Counted from the first letter of the stretch, positions 42,238-54,589 are shown. The stretch: 64,000 nucleotides of DNA from Chaetoderma sp. LZ-2023a (GCA_034401795.1 CM067370.1:57388295-57452294), one strand, 5' to 3'. A program made the numbers and translations. Notes: generated from the sequence alone by a model not told the origin.

Positions 42238-42533
42238 CCCTATTTTTACGCACTGCGAGGGTATATTCATGTGCTATGAAGAAAGCAATAGCATAAACAT
42301 TTATGTACCCATCCATCTTAGTGCAAGAGGTAATAATGCAACTAGAGGAATGCTGATTATGATGGTGGGGAAACACTGTATGTTTTGATTGAACTTGAAA
42401 ACGAGGCCTGAATATGGTTACGTTGACACAACTGACAACTATTGCCCTACAGTTGACACACGTGGCTAGATTGTCATTAATGGTGTCTGAAAACGAAGTT
42501 TAACATCTGTGCACGAGTTTGAGACTGTCATTA

Positions 42534-43559
42534 TTAATACCGGGTATATCCACCTTGTGCCTGGATGACGGCCTGGACACGACGTCTCATGCTGGTCACC
42601 AACCGACTGATACGCCATTGTGGTATTCGTTGCCATTCAAGATGGAGTGCGTCTGTTAATTCCTGTAGGTTCTGCACAGGAGGATCCCTCCTTCTCACCA
42701 TGTTTCCCAGAATGTCCCAGATATGCTCAATAGGGTTCATGTCAGGGCTCCTTGCTGGCCATGGTAGGGTTTCGATGGCATTCTGGCGGAGGTATTCATG
42801 CACAGCTCTAGCACGATGTGGTCGGGCGTTGTCATCCATGAATATAGGGTGGGTTCCAGGTGCATGATTTACAAAATGAGGGACCACAACTCTATCCAGT
42901 ATGGAATCTTGATATCTTTGTCCATTTAGTGTTCCAGGTACAGTCAACAGATCCAGCTTACAATCAAATGAGATGCACCCCCATATCATAACGGAACCTC
43001 CACCAAATGGAACTTCTTCCATGATGTTACGTTGGTCGTACGCCGCACGTCTGGACCTCCATACACGAGTTCGACCATCTGTGGCATGAAGCAGGAACCG
43101 ACTTTCATCGGACCAGTGTACCCGTCTCCAGGATCTCATGTTCCAGTGTCTTCTTTCGTTGCACCACCTCAGACGCTCCTCTTTGTGGTGTGCAGTGAGG
43201 AGAGGACGTCTGACAGGTCTCCTAGCTTTCATGCTAGCAGCATACAGTCTCCTTTTGACGGTAGACATTGACACTCTATTGCGCGTTTTCCATTGCTGGC
43301 TGAGCACTCTGCTGTTGGTGAATGGAGATCTCCTAACAAGGCGTACTAGGGCTCGATCATCACGGGCAGTAGTCTTCTTCGGTCTTCCAGATCTAGGCCT
43401 GTCCTTCACCTCGTTAGTTTGCCCATGTTTTGCAATCAAACGAGTGATTACAGTATGGTTAATGTTCAGCTGTCTGCCAATCTCTTTGCATGACATACCA
43501 GTGGTATGCATGCCTATGATTTGCCATTTCACACGATCACTTAACCTTCGTCTTGCCAT
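42534..43559 (-). CDS. Tc1-family transposase, full length (DD34E)
   Basis: An intact 341-residue frame, the usual Tc1 length. Residues 1-60 form a first helix-turn-helix (LSDRVKWQIIGMHTTGMSCK). A GRPKK hook is near residue 58, and a second HTH region is at 65-115. The catalytic triad is Asp in VHWSDESRF, Asp in IFMDDNARPH and Glu in SPDMNPIEHIW, with 34 residues between the second and third. The glycine-rich box reads EVPFGGGSVMIWGCIS. It catalyses cut-and-paste transposition at TA sites in the nucleus. No stop or frameshift, so this copy could be recently active. Confidence 0.95.
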   Translation of the reverse strand: MARRRLSDRVKWQIIGMHTTGMSCKEIGRQLNINHTVITRLIAKHGQTNEVKDRPRSGRPKKTTARDDRALVRLVRRSPFTNSRVLSQQWKTRNRVSMSTVKRRLYAASMKARRPVRRPLLTAHHKEERLRWCNERRHWNMRSWRRVHWSDESRFLLHATDGRTRVWRSRRAAYDQRNIMEEVPFGGGSVMIWGCISFDCKLDLLTVPGTLNGQRYQDSILDRVVVPHFVNHAPGTHPIFMDDNARPHRARAVHEYLRQNAIETLPWPARSPDMNPIEHIWDILGNMVRRRDPPVQNLQELTDALHLEWQRIPQWRISRLVTSMRRRVQAVIQAQGGYTRY

Positions 43560-43844
43560 AGCGGTTCACAATCAAGAGCTAATTCTCTCTGTACAAATAA
43601 ACCACGGTCATGAACACAAAATTCCTAATCTTGTCGCCTAAATCTGTATGTAATGTTCTACACCTCAAACTGGACTTTTACATAACTGAACACGTGTGCT
43701 GTTTCCCGCCACGCACGGACATCAAGCGGCGTGAAGTCATGCATGCATGTGCATTTCGTACTTGGAATTATGTCAGCTAACGCGGGGACAAAATGTATGG
43801 CAGCCTAGTTGTACCATCATGTTTCTACGTTCTATTGTTTTTGC

Positions 43845-43868
43845 TGGTGCTTAACTTTTGCACAGGTG
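43845..43868. repeat. Tc1 right terminal inverted repeat
   Basis: 24 bp, complementary to 42214-42237; followed by TA and a short TA tract. Confidence 0.95.
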
Positions 43869-43889
43869 TATATATATATATATTTAATG

Positions 43890-44102
43890 CAATAAAGATA
43901 AATATTCAACAGGATATTTATTAAACAGTAAAGATATACAATTCGTACAACAACGCATAGTCCGTCTTCAACTATGCGTTCATGACGTACTTATCTACTT
44001 GTACGTCATTCATGACGTCATTGATTGTGATGTCATTCTATACGTCACGTAATTGATTGCGACGTCATATGATGGATGGATACAGTGGAAAGGCGCATTA
44101 AT
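43890..44102 (-). mobile_element. CRE-rich MITE half next to the Tc1 element
   Basis: AAATATTCAACAGGATATTT at 43900, the CGCATAGTCCGTCTTCAACTATGCG hairpin, TGACGTCAT (44013) and TATGACG/GATGGATGGATAC, ending GTGGAAAGGCGCATTA. The other half is not found on the far side of the TA tract. Confidence 0.75.
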
Positions 44103-44262
44103 AAGCATGCATTTATGACGGCATATGTTGTTAGCCTCTGAAAATAACACTCTTCTACAACTGATCAATCATGTCCATGAATCTGGTAACGTCACGATAC
44201 AATTTTGTGGCGCCAGTTGTGGTCAAACTTTATCTGGAATGTTAAATAAGTTCTTTATATAA

Positions 44263-44900
44263 TTGTGCCATTTTTACGATACTAAACATGATATATTTCC
44301 GTTACGTGAGCTAAGCGCAGTGACATTATATTACGTTGGCACCTCAATAGTAATGCTATGCAAAAATATTGTTATACCACCATATATTATATCGTATAAA
44401 TGTTACTTAAATAAAGTTAGAATTATCAAACATCGGCATGCACTATGTAGAATCCGTACCGGATCTCATAGACTTAATGTTGAAGCCGGCAGATGGCACA
44501 AGCCTATGCCGATACCATTCAATGAGAGAACATGACATTTCTGTGATGACATTGAAGATGAGTATCATTTTATAATTGTATGCCCCGTGTATTCTGAATT
44601 ACGCAAAAAGTTTATCAAAAAGTATTACTGGAAACATCCAAGTGTTTATAAGCTAACGCAACTTCTACATTCAACAAACGGCATAGTTTTAACAAAACTT
44701 GCAGCTTTTATACACACGGCGTTCTCAAATCGTAATGAACTCACAGAAAAAGCATTTTCTCCAGAGTCAAGGAGAGACTATGTTGGGGTTTATTTGGTTT
44801 GGCAAACCCAATGGAGGGATCCATTTAAGCTATGCTCATCCATTTTAGCTAAGCTTTTCCCATTTTATAGGTGTGTTGAAATCAATTCAACGATGTGAAA
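44263..44900 (+). pseudogene. LINE remnant: C-terminal zinc-knuckle region of a non-LTR retrotransposon
   Basis: The frame LCRIRTGSHRLNVEAGRWHK precedes ERT, a stop (44533), then HFCDDIEDEYHFIIVCPVYS and ELRKKFIKKYYWKHP. The order R-x-G-S-H-x-L-x-x-E-x-G-R-W followed by a C..C...H...C knuckle within IEDExHFxxxCP is characteristic of the C-terminus of several non-LTR retrotransposon reverse transcriptases. The stop replaces the first knuckle cysteine. 5' truncated and dead. Confidence 0.75.
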
Positions 44901-45367
44901 CAGGAATTTCTAGAATAAAATTTTTAAGCTAAATACATAGCTAAATATATAGGTGTTGGGCATTTGGAAATCGATTGACTAGGGGCTGTTTTCCCCAAGT
45001 AGGGCTAGTTTCAAAATGGTCAACATAATGTTCATTTAATTGTATTTTTTTATCAAAATATTCAATTCGTACATGTTATGTTAGGTAGTGAAAGACTATC
45101 CCACGTTTACGTCAATCTGATTATGACGCCACCAAATGTGTGACGTAAATGATTATGATGTCAGATATTTTGAGTGGCAGGTGGGATCCCTCTATAGCGA
45201 TACCTGTACGAATGCACGTGGTGTTTAGATCAGTATTGGACAATATGTCCAAGCTTTGCTCTTAAATAATAGATTTTTTCTGCAAGGTGGTAAATATGAT
45301 GTAAATACGACGTGTTGGAATCGATCTTAAACAATAATTCCTAGAATCTAATTTCACGGTAATTATA
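44901..45367. other. Non-coding stretch with decayed MITE pieces
   Basis: GGCTAGTTTCAAAATGGTCA (45004) and degraded ATGACG sites (45125-45155) look like an eroded MITE. Confidence 0.4.
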
Positions 45368-45470
45368 CAGATGAACTGTTGAGCATTTTGGGAGTAAGTT
45401 GACTGAGCGCTGTTGCTGTGTAACCAGTAACAGCTCCCGGTCAGGTTAGTCTCAAAATACTTAACATAAT
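45368..45470. repeat. MITE palindrome core
   Basis: CTGTTGAGCATTTTGGGAGT with GACTGAGCGCTGTTGCTGTG, and the complementary CAGTAACAGCTCCCGGTCAG, then TCTCAAAATACTTAACA. The outer sequence is degraded. Confidence 0.7.
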
Positions 45471-45839
45471 GTTTAGTAAATTGTATAGATTCGCTAAAGA
45501 CATGCAATTCATATATTAACGACGGAGCATTACGTAATTTTGATATTTTATGAAATCAAAAATTCTTGGGTGGCAGATCGGATCTCTCCATTATCCGTAC
45601 AGTCGTACACAGCATACAGTTTCATTTTGTCATTGAAATACAAGGAAAGTACTGATTCTGGTAGGAGAAATTTTCTACTTGTATTTATATAATTTGAACA
45701 CTAATTTTGTTAATCTAAGGTATCGGCCAAAAAGTATATTGTATAATGTAGGCCTACACTCAAGGGCCTAAGGCTTATTGTGAATAAATTATCTATCTAT
45801 TATGAAATAGCAGACAATATATTGAATTGACCTGGAATA

Positions 45840-46930
45840 GCAGGGAGTCCTTGTGGTATTGGCTATATCATGCTTACTAGGAATGATTGATTGTCTGGGT
45901 TTATTACGCTGCGAAATGTGTTATGATGGCCATGTTTTGGGAGATGTAGAAATGATGCAAGAATGCCTATATTTAGGTATACTATTTGCATATAACAGCA
46001 AGTTTACAAGGGCTCTAAAGCACGTGCATGAAAAAGCCAGTAGAGCTATGTTCGCCTTAATGTCAAAAGCAACCGCTCCATTTATTGATAGATATACTGC
46101 TAGAGCTTTTCGATTCTATGGTATGCCCGATCATGCTCTATGGATACGAAATCTGGGGCTTTGAGAATGTCACGCAGGCTGAGAAATTACAGAAACGATT
46201 CTATAAAATGATTTAGGAGTTAAAAACTCTACACACTCAGCAATGCTTTATGGCGAAATTGGCCAGTTCCCGTTGAATATAAAAATTAATAATAGGATAA
46301 CCACATACTGGGCAAATTTAGTATGTGGGAAAATGTCCAACATCTCATATAAACTATACCGATTGCTACTATGCTTGCACGAAAATAACGAATTCCAATG
46401 GCCATGGATATCACATGTGAAAGCACGCCTTGATAATACTGGGTTATCAGCTGTGTGGCATAGCCAGAATCCAGGCCAGTCTGAATGGTTAAAGCTCACC
46501 ACAAAACAAGTACTGTGACCAGTATATCCAGAAATGGACAGGTGAAGCTTTTAACAGCAATATTTGCACGCCGTATAGAATTTGTAAAGAAACCTTTAGA
46601 CTAGAAACGTATTTAACCTCGCTTCCTCAGACGCTGTCAAAAATGCTATGCAAATTTAGAACCGCTATATTCACAGGTTACCAATATAGGTTGGGTGATT
46701 TGAACATCTCCCTAACCACGAGCGTGGTTGCACATTATGCAATCAAAACACACTGGGAGAGGAGTTTCATTATCTTTTCAAATTCCCCTCTCTAGCCGTA
46801 GAAAGAAAAACGTATATAGATAGATACTTTAAAGTAAATCCAAATACTGTTAAAATGTATCAACTCATGAATGAACAACATCAACGCTATTTTCAACCTG
46901 TTCAAATGAAAAAGAATATACAGTTTTAAT
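45840..46930 (+). pseudogene. LINE remnant: reverse transcriptase 3' part and C-terminus
   Basis: Three frames together resemble the 3' half of a non-LTR retrotransposon ORF: ECLYLGILFAYNSKFTRALK (thumb/palm end), VLLYGYEIWGFENVTQAEKL (the common LLYGxExWG motif), LYGEIGQFPLNIKINNRI, and finally ERGCTLCNQNTLGEEFHYLF with a terminal C..C...H knuckle. It has stops and frameshifts throughout, and is different from the LINE at 44263. Confidence 0.75.
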
Positions 46931-48154
46931 ATATGATGAATATTTGCCGTGGTTTGATAGGCGGTCACTGCTGTCTTATACAGCAGTGGCTACCGATGAA
47001 ACAAGTTAAATATTGATCTGCAATGTAAACCAAAAGACTACTGAATAGGGCTCGAAGTGCGTACCTGCGTGTATGCACACGTGCGCGAGTTTGCGTGCGC
47101 GCGTGCGTATGTGTGCGTCCTGAGATATAAGAATATTCCTCGAGAAAATTGCTATTTGGCACATTTGAATATCAATACTTAATTTCAAAGCAATCATCTG
47201 GCCCTGATCTGAGCGACGGTCGTCGCTTCAAAAGAGAGAGGTGCCCATCCATCAGACCGTGGCATACTTCGTCGCCGGAGAATACTGACTCTGATCAAGA
47301 GAATTGGTGAAGTATTTTGCGCAAATGGTAAAATACGTGTGACATTCAGCTGACCACGTTCGTGAGGCTATCGTCTTGAACTGGTGCCTGACTCCAATTG
47401 TAAGCAATTGAAATCGGGTACCGGCTTATGATGGATGCTTCGCGGACGCGATCAGTCGAATGCCATAACCGACTGTGAAATAAATTGGATGCATAGATAA
47501 TACAGTATTGTTTATGTACTGTATACCGCCATTACCAAAGTATTATTCATGTACCTGTATTCGTATACTTCAAGAGAAGTGAACCGAATAAACTGAAAAT
47601 GAACCTGGAGGAGTTCTGGCCAAGAAACGGGCTAGGGGATTGTATATAGTTGTAACCTTTGTATGTATGTATGTGGAATGCATCGATAATTAAAGATGGG
47701 GATTGGTGGGTTTTGAAATGGGGCATGGAGAAATGTACAGTAAGTATTGTTATATAATAATTGAGTATTTTTTTAATTGTTATTCTTATTGTATATTTTA
47801 CAGGTTAAAAAGATTGAAAAGAAAGGAAAGATATAAATAAAAATAAAGGAAATATGATGATAGTTTACGCCCATATGCAGCCGGTGTACGGTCTGTTCCA
47901 GGGGGCGTCAATGTGGACGCATGCATGGCTGTGTAGGACTGTCACCGCGGTTTCCGTAGGGATGGTGACGTCATGGATGGGTAGCCAAACTTAGTCTAAA
48001 TTAAAAGGAATTAGCTTTAGTTGGAATTTATGGTCTACTATAGGTCATTGTGACCTGAATTTATAATTGGTCACGGTAATTTTGTGGTTGTGGTTTTCGT
48101 TGTGGTTGCTTGATGTGTGTCGGTGCATAGGAGATATATGGTGGTTGTGACTGC
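46931..48154. other. Non-coding stretch
   Basis: Includes a (GCGT)n-like tract at 47060-47120. No convincing gene or exon. Confidence 0.5.
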
Positions 48155-48157
48155 GTG

Positions 48158-48312
48158 TTTTGGGTGACGTATATATGTGTACGTGGGTGTGCGTGTGCAT
48201 ATGTGTGCGCGTGCGTGCGTGCGTCTGTGTGCGTGTGTGTGTGGGTGTGCGTATGCATACGTGTGTGTGTGTGTGTGCGTGTGCGTGTGCGTGTGCGTGT
48301 GCGTGTGCGTGT
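48158..48312. repeat. (GTGC/GTGT)n microsatellite
   Basis: GTGCGT and GTGTGC repeats of about 150 bp; frames across them are artefacts. Confidence 0.9.
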
Positions 48313-48340
48313 AATTTTTGGACACCCTTTGGTCGCTAGT

Positions 48341-48366
48341 CGGGGGGGGGGGGGGGGGGGGGGGGC
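48341..48366. repeat. Poly-G run of about 25 bases
   Basis: An uninterrupted G tract following CGCTAGTC; its length may be unreliable in the assembly. Confidence 0.85.
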
Positions 48367-49049
48367 TGGTATAAATACTCTAATTAATGCAGGTAAACCC
48401 TCACTGCCTTATGTATTTATGCATAGGCCTAGTAAAATACAATCTTGAGCAATCAGAGATAACAGACTCTCACCCCAATCCCTTCCCGATTTTGTCACAT
48501 TATAGCCTAAAGATTTTTTCGGATTTCTGAATGTTTTCTTATTTTCATCCCCAAATTTCTTGAATATAGGTCGAGGATTGTGCCCTCCCGCCCGACGGAA
48601 TTCAACCACATTTCGTTTCGTGAAGTACCCATATATGAATATATGCAATCGGACATTTACATTTGACTCCGCCCAAGGGGTGGGATGGGTGGGGTCAAAT
48701 GGGCAAAGTGATGAACGTGGAGATTTGCGATGACACGTCATCAACCGAGCGATATTTTTTAGATGACGGCCAAAGTTGTGGAGATAATGTTAGGCCACGC
48801 CCTTTCTCGTGTCAAAATCTGAAATAAATCAGACCAGTAGCTTACGAGATAGTTCCAGAATTTGATCCGATTCTGATCCGAGATTTTTTCCCATATCAAA
48901 GCACATGTTTGGAAATCCTAGCTTACGACCAGTTCCTTTCCAGATAGCCAGGCCGATATCGTGCCAATACTTTCAGTATCGGCCCAGTATCGGTCCAGTA
49001 TCGGCCCAGCATTGGCCCAGTAAGCTTCGTTATCAGGCTTTGTGATAAG
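48367..49049. other. Non-coding stretch with GGCCCAGTATC units
   Basis: At 48975-49020 the motif TATCGGCCCAG or variants is repeated about five times. A related block is at 50410-50450 (GTGTCGGGCCAG). Confidence 0.5.
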
Positions 49050-49192
49050 AGATGAGCCAAATCAGATTAGTGATTTGTAGATATGCCTACATGTCCGGAC
49101 ACGCACGCATGCATGCATGCACGCACACATACCGTAGGCTTACGTATGTAATGGGACTACTGTCGTCAGTCTTCTCCTTACGGGGCGAGGGT
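49050..49192. repeat. Dispersed repeat related to 24330-24595
   Basis: GAGCCAAATCAGATTAG, GGACACGCACGCATGCATGC and CTTCTCCTTACGGGG occur in the same order and orientation as the earlier copy. Confidence 0.55.
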
Positions 49193-49499
49193 AAAATTTT
49201 TCAAATTCATGGACGTGTTAATCTTTGTCATACGCGCTATCTAGCTGTCGCAAATGCTAATTAAATATGGCGATTGTATGTGCAACAAGGATTACGCAAA
49301 TCAGCAAGACTCCGACGCGTGCATGTGCGCACATGTTGTATGAATGGGGGAGGGGTGGCAAGCAGCGTGCATGCGAGTGAAGACAGCTGCTTACTACGAC
49401 TGCTTGATGAGCAACACATGAACAAAGACGACTGTCTGAAGAGGAGGTTCTATTAATCATAAATCATATTTACATTATGATATTCTTCATTGTGCGTTG

Positions 49500-49612
49500 A
49501 TTATTTTTTAAAGCTATTTGACTGAAAGTTGTTGAAACTATTTGACTGAGGGTTGTTGCTGCCATCGGCAGCGTCAACTTTCAGACAAATAATTTTCAAA
49601 ATGATCAATTTG
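49500..49612. repeat. Isolated MITE palindrome core
   Basis: CTATTTGACTGAGGGTTGTTGCTGCC / GGCAGCGTCAACTTTCAGAC with AATTTTCAAAATGATCAA. The left arm has an internal direct duplication (TATTTGACTGA twice). Confidence 0.65.
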
Positions 49613-50820
49613 CTTAAAGCCCCCTAGAAGAAACCAAAGTTCTGTCAAGAACGTCTTCAAAATGAAACCTATATAATATGTAATAATAGCTCAAAGGATT
49701 TATAAACAGAAAAAACGCATCACAAAGGTTACGAGGTGCGTAATACGCTGCGCAATCTGATTGGTCGAGAGTAGAGTGGAATGATGTCTTCGTCATCAGG
49801 GTGTGAGCTGGATTTCTCACGCTAAAAATCAATAGTGTACTCCAGATCGCGTTCGCGTTTCGCCGGTTTTCTATTCGAAAATACATCCATCGCCTGATTT
49901 TTCTCCACCTCCAATGTCTCGCGTTGAAAATCATAGAGGAGTTTATTTGCACAGAAAGACAATTATACAGGCTGCTCAAACGTTCAGCGAGACGTTATCG
50001 CCTCTGTTTACTATATTTGATAGTAGAGCCTATTTGCCTGGAATTCTGACAAGCAGGTGACGTTACGCAATCAGTTAATAAAAGGTAAGTTCTTTTCTAG
50101 TTATTATTAAAATTATATTGTTGTCATGAATTATAATATATATCTTTCTTATTTAAAACGACTCTATAAGGAGATAAATATCCGGCGTTTCGTACAAAGA
50201 CCTGGCCTTTACACTCCCTGCATATAAATTCACACACTTAAACGTTGATTTATAGTGCCGCAAGGTATATGCTCGGCATGTGTGTCATTATGTCAAAATC
50301 TCACTATAAACTCAAATCAGTTATGCTTAATAACTCAAATTGAATCAAGAAACATTGTGTACACATCAAACACACCGCAGACAAACTACTTTGATAACGC
50401 AGGTTGATGGGCCAGTGTCTGGCCGTATTGGCCCAGTGTCGGGCCAGTAACTGCAGTAAGCCGCGTTGTCAGAGTACAGCCACCAAAACAAAAGATTTTG
50501 TATTGAAATTTAGTAGAATTTTCCATATATCAACAATTCAACCAGCGAATAAACACACTAGCGTACTAGTCAATTAAAACTTTAATCAACAAACCTATCA
50601 CGTAATCAATCAAATCGATCAAGTGATCGATCGCCCACCATTCACTGTCATGTAATCTTTGTATGGAGTGCTTAATAACGCTTCTGTTCTGACAGCGCAC
50701 ATGTTGCTGCCGCCATGACAACATCCACAACTCCCATAATTATTGCTGCGCGTAGAATGATCGGATGTTCACCGCTTTCATGAGTCATGGAAACACGGGA
50801 CGTTTCCAGGATGATAGATG
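49613..50820. other. Non-coding stretch
   Basis: One consensus-like donor (AAAAG|GTAAGT at 50083) has no supporting exon frame. No gene is recognised. Confidence 0.4.
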
Positions 50821-50828
50821 ATCAATAC

Positions 50829-50902
<74 letters not shown>

Positions 50903-50960
50903 GGTGGTGGTGGTGGTGTGTGGTAGTGTTGTGATGGCGGTGGCGCGGCGGCGGTAGCGG
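50829..50960. repeat. (GTA)n, (GTG)n and GGC-rich trinucleotide tract
   Basis: More than twenty GTA units, then GTG units and a GGCGGC-rich end. Confidence 0.95.
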
Positions 50961-51008
50961 CGGCAGCATCATTATAGTAGTAGGTGCGGTCGTAGTTGCA
51001 GCAGCATT

Positions 51009-51040
51009 ATAGTAGTAGTAGTAGTAGTAGTAGTAGTAGC

Positions 51041-51078
<38 letters not shown>

Positions 51079-51079
51079 C

Positions 51080-51114
<35 letters not shown>

Positions 51115-51178
51115 CAGCAGCAGCAGTAGTAGCAGCAGCAGCAGTAGCAGCAGCAGCAGCAGTAGCAGCAATAGTCTA
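51009..51178. repeat. (AGT)n/(AGC)n trinucleotide tract
   Basis: About 55 triplets; gives an artefactual poly-Ser frame on plus and a poly-Leu frame on minus. Confidence 0.95.
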
Positions 51179-51179
51179 C

Positions 51180-53319
51180 AGCTAAACCTTTGTGCGTTCA
51201 AAATGTTGTGGTTTTCAATGACTGATTGTAGAACCACCAACTTGTGGGCTCAAACGTGGTTTAGTATGGCAGCTGACCTGCATCAGGAGACCATCTTGTG
51301 GTGGCTGAAGAGACGTGTACCAGCATGACGTATTGTGTCAGCTACATTTATCAATGTTACTGCTGTAGACGGCACTACTACGATGATGATGATGATGATG
51401 ATGATGATTATGACTAACTTCACAAATGTGTAACAGCTGATAGTTCTAACGGAAATAAGGAGGTTGGTAACTTAGAGAAACGTGTTGATAAAAACTGTTT
51501 CTCTCTACAACAGCAACATCATGCAGTAAGACATTTTATAAGTGATCGCGGAGCCAATCCTTATGTTCATGTTTTAGCCGTTTTAAGCATGCATAGATCA
51601 GATACAACAGATCTTTTCGATGCAGACCAAAAATATTCTGGATAGTGTGAAACTCATTTGACTGGAAGCTATTGGAAGTCAAATTAGTCCCAAAATTATC
51701 AACATCGTACGTCTACGCTTGCTTTGAAGGTGAGATACTATGACTTAGGGGACTAATCAACATATGATTTTAACATAAATGGTTGGAAATCTTTATTTGT
51801 TATTATTTGATGGATCACCAGACTTGTGCTGTATCCACAATTTCCTGGTGTATCACGGAGCATGTCTGTGTGAGGGAATATAACCTACTCTCTAACGTGT
51901 AAGTTTCTTGATTGATGTTTTTTCATTGGACTTGCTCTGTGGCTACTATTTCTAGTAGTTGAGTTACCTAGTTACCTTAAATGAGCGCTGATACGGACCC
52001 TCGAGATCTACACAACAACGGCATGAGGGGGTCGTCGCCACTATCGTCGTCGCCGTCATTATCTTACATAAGTCGCGGGATATGAATAAAAGGATGTATA
52101 TGAAATTCCTTTCATAATGTAGTTCTGTCATATACAGTTCGTAGCGTAAAATTTCCAAATATTTCTGTTCCTAATCACTCTACTAATGTCTATTATCATT
52201 TTGCATACTTTTTGCATTGCACGTGACAAGTGGCGTGTATTAGCACATTAACCCTTGGCATACCAGTCTCTCAATCTCAATTTCAAGACAACTAGACAGG
52301 AAAGCTGTTGATTATGTTTAAAGTAATTTGACTGGAACCTGTTGCTGCCTCAAGAATTTGTCGCTTCTGGTTTGTGTGGATGGGGGTGGGGTGGGGGAGA
52401 GGAGGGGAGGGGGGGGGGAGGGTTAAAAGTTAAGCCGTATCACTCTAATGCCACAATTCTAAATTTTCAAATTAAATAAGATTTAAAAAAATTTACATCA
52501 GTTTCTTTGCTATTAATACAGTAAAATCTAGATTATTGACATCAGAGTGGTAAAGGTTAAGTGGCTACTTGTTTTTAGTGACAATTTCTAATTCTCATCC
52601 CTGCCCCTGTCCCACCAGGAAATGCACGTTTATGGCATTCCAAGAACAACCTGTTATACCACGTAGGCCTAGCCTATGTTACAGAGCGCGTGTGTTCTAG
52701 CCTAAAGTTCGGTTATGTGATCGGGTTAAGCGGTGGTACCTCGATAACATATCCGTACGACCGAGAGGATAATCGGTTAACGGTATCACGTGGTACAAAT
52801 TCGTATGACGGGGTACAAATTCTACTCGATTACTCCTACTTCAAGCGAGAGTAAATGTGTGCGCATGCGTAAGTATGTAAAGCCACCACGTGATACTTCC
52901 GAGGGAGTACCTCGATAACGAGACGGAATTCAACCTATGTCTATTTAAAATATAGAACTATAGGGGTTTTAATAAAGATTATTTAATCTAACGTGAAAAA
53001 TAAATCGTAATTTATATCGGATAATCATGTAACTTAGATCTGGGATGAATAGATTAAGCTTATGATATCAATTAACCAGTTTACGACTGAATTGACAGCT
53101 TTCCTTAACCTACTTGGTTCCATGTAGCGGGCTTGTTGGACGTTCATTCGTTAATAAGATATGCTGTACGGTGTTGCTATCTAAGACAGCAACAGCTTTC
53201 AACAGCGGCGTTTTCAATGCCGAAATTCGTGTCCCTTCCATAACTAAAATAAAGCAACATTGATGTAAAGTACAGCTCAGAAATAAGTGTTACAAAAAAC
53301 AACATAAAACGCAAGCCTA
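51180..53319. other. Non-coding stretch with MITE-core fragments
   Basis: (GAT)n at 51381-51410; decayed MITE-core pieces near 51650-51700 and 52305-52345; a G-rich tract at 52380-52425; a short palindrome-like GTTGCTATC/GACAGCAACAGC at 53172-53195. No gene is recognised. Confidence 0.45.
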
Positions 53320-53411
53320 CTGTTAAATATTTTGAACATAGTTGGATTGGAAGACAATCTGTCTGAGGCAGCAATGTATTTCAATCCAATTATGTTGACA
53401 ATACTCAACAG
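53320..53411. repeat. Isolated MITE palindrome core
   Basis: CTGTTAAATATTTTGAACAT and TATGTTGACAATACTCAACAG arms, with GTTGGATTGGAA/TTCAATCCAA inside; the outer MITE parts are absent. Confidence 0.65.
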
Positions 53412-53660
53412 AATATTTCATACTAACTAACATGTTTCTGTTTTTGTTTTGGAAATATTTTAACTTATTTCTGAGCTATTTTGTACTCTACATGAATGAG
53501 ATGTTGACATCATGTTGTGTAGACTGTAAACTTAGCGAACACACGCAAACAACTAATTATGGGAACAGAGATAAACGACAAAAAGATTGCAAATATTTAT
53601 TAACATTTGAAACGCGAAAGATCACACATGAAGATCATGAATGTAAAACTAATCCGTTTA

Positions 53661-53787
53661 CTATTTTGAAGTTAATTTGTCTGCAAGCTGAACATTGCTG
53701 CATGGCATACATACTTTGCGACAATCATGTCTATGACAGTAGGACAGGCAATGGTTTCCAGTCAAATTAGTTTCAAATTATCCACCT
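53661..53787. repeat. Isolated MITE palindrome core (degraded)
   Basis: TTTTGAAGTTAATTTGTCTG on the left and CAGTCAAATTAGTTTCAAAT on the right, 126 bp in all. Confidence 0.55.
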
Positions 53788-54057
53788 CCAGGTCTTCAGG
53801 TTGACAAATGTATGCGGTCAATCCCACAAATTAGATATAGGCATACATGTATATACTATAATACTCCTCTCCTAGATTTATGAAGTCGGTCACTCGTAGC
53901 ATTATGATAATCGAAATGTCAATATTGAGTATTGTCAACAGACACACACGTGCTTTGTGCTGGGTAAATATTGAAACATATTCACTATGATATCACCAAG
54001 TAAACACTAGCCTAGTAACATATCCCAATTCTGCGGACCAAAATATGTCTGTTTAAG

Positions 54058-54067
54058 CACACACACA

Positions 54068-54119
<52 letters not shown>

Positions 54120-54122
54120 CTC
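54058..54122. repeat. (GCAC)n microsatellite
   Basis: About fifteen GCAC units. Confidence 0.95.
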
Positions 54123-54589
54123 CCTTGCTTCTTAACCCTTTGAATAAGAGGCTATCTGTATTTCGTAACCTATTATAAGTCAATTTATTACGGCTGTTCC
54201 GTACCATGGAATTCTGAACGTAAACAGGACCTGATTCATAAATTGGTTGCCATTAGACAGATGATAATGATACCAAGGTGGGTCACAAGCGAGGTGGTTG
54301 GGGTAGGGGTGCATTATAATGTGGAGAATGAACAGAAAAGAAAGAGCGAGTTGATGCCAACAGCAACGGCGACACCGCAATAACAAATCACGATGCCATT
54401 GATGACGCAATAATGATCACGACGACAACGATAAGGGGTAGAGAAAGTAGGTATTGAGAGTGAGGCAACAGAGGCCTGGTAATGCTGGCAACGATGGCGG
54501 CGAGCCCGAGGACAGGATGGATAGCAAAGACAAATACAAAAATTGAATTAGAGGAAAGGACGACCATAAAGACATTGGGAATACTGAAG

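Larger units (their letters stand above)
42214..43868 (-). mobile_element. Tc1-like DNA transposon with intact ends
   Basis: 24-bp terminal inverted repeats, CACCTGTGCAAAAGTTAAGC(ACCA) at 42214-42237 and its exact complement at 43845-43868, are each flanked by TA (42212-42213 and 43869-43870), the expected target duplication. It encloses one intact transposase gene. About 1,655 bp, typical for the Tc1/mariner superfamily. Confidence 0.95.

Noticed and set aside
42565-43641. Plus-strand frames inside the Tc1 transposon
   Set aside because: Antisense shadows of the intact transposase.
48061-48448. His/Thr- and Cys/Val-rich frames
   Set aside because: Microsatellite (GTGC/GTGT)n translations.
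50996-51328. Poly-serine and poly-leucine frames
   Set aside because: Trinucleotide repeat artefacts; the non-repeat flank has no recognisable protein.
53432-53770. 112-codon plus-strand frame
   Set aside because: Its second half runs through a degraded MITE palindrome core; no domain is recognisable.
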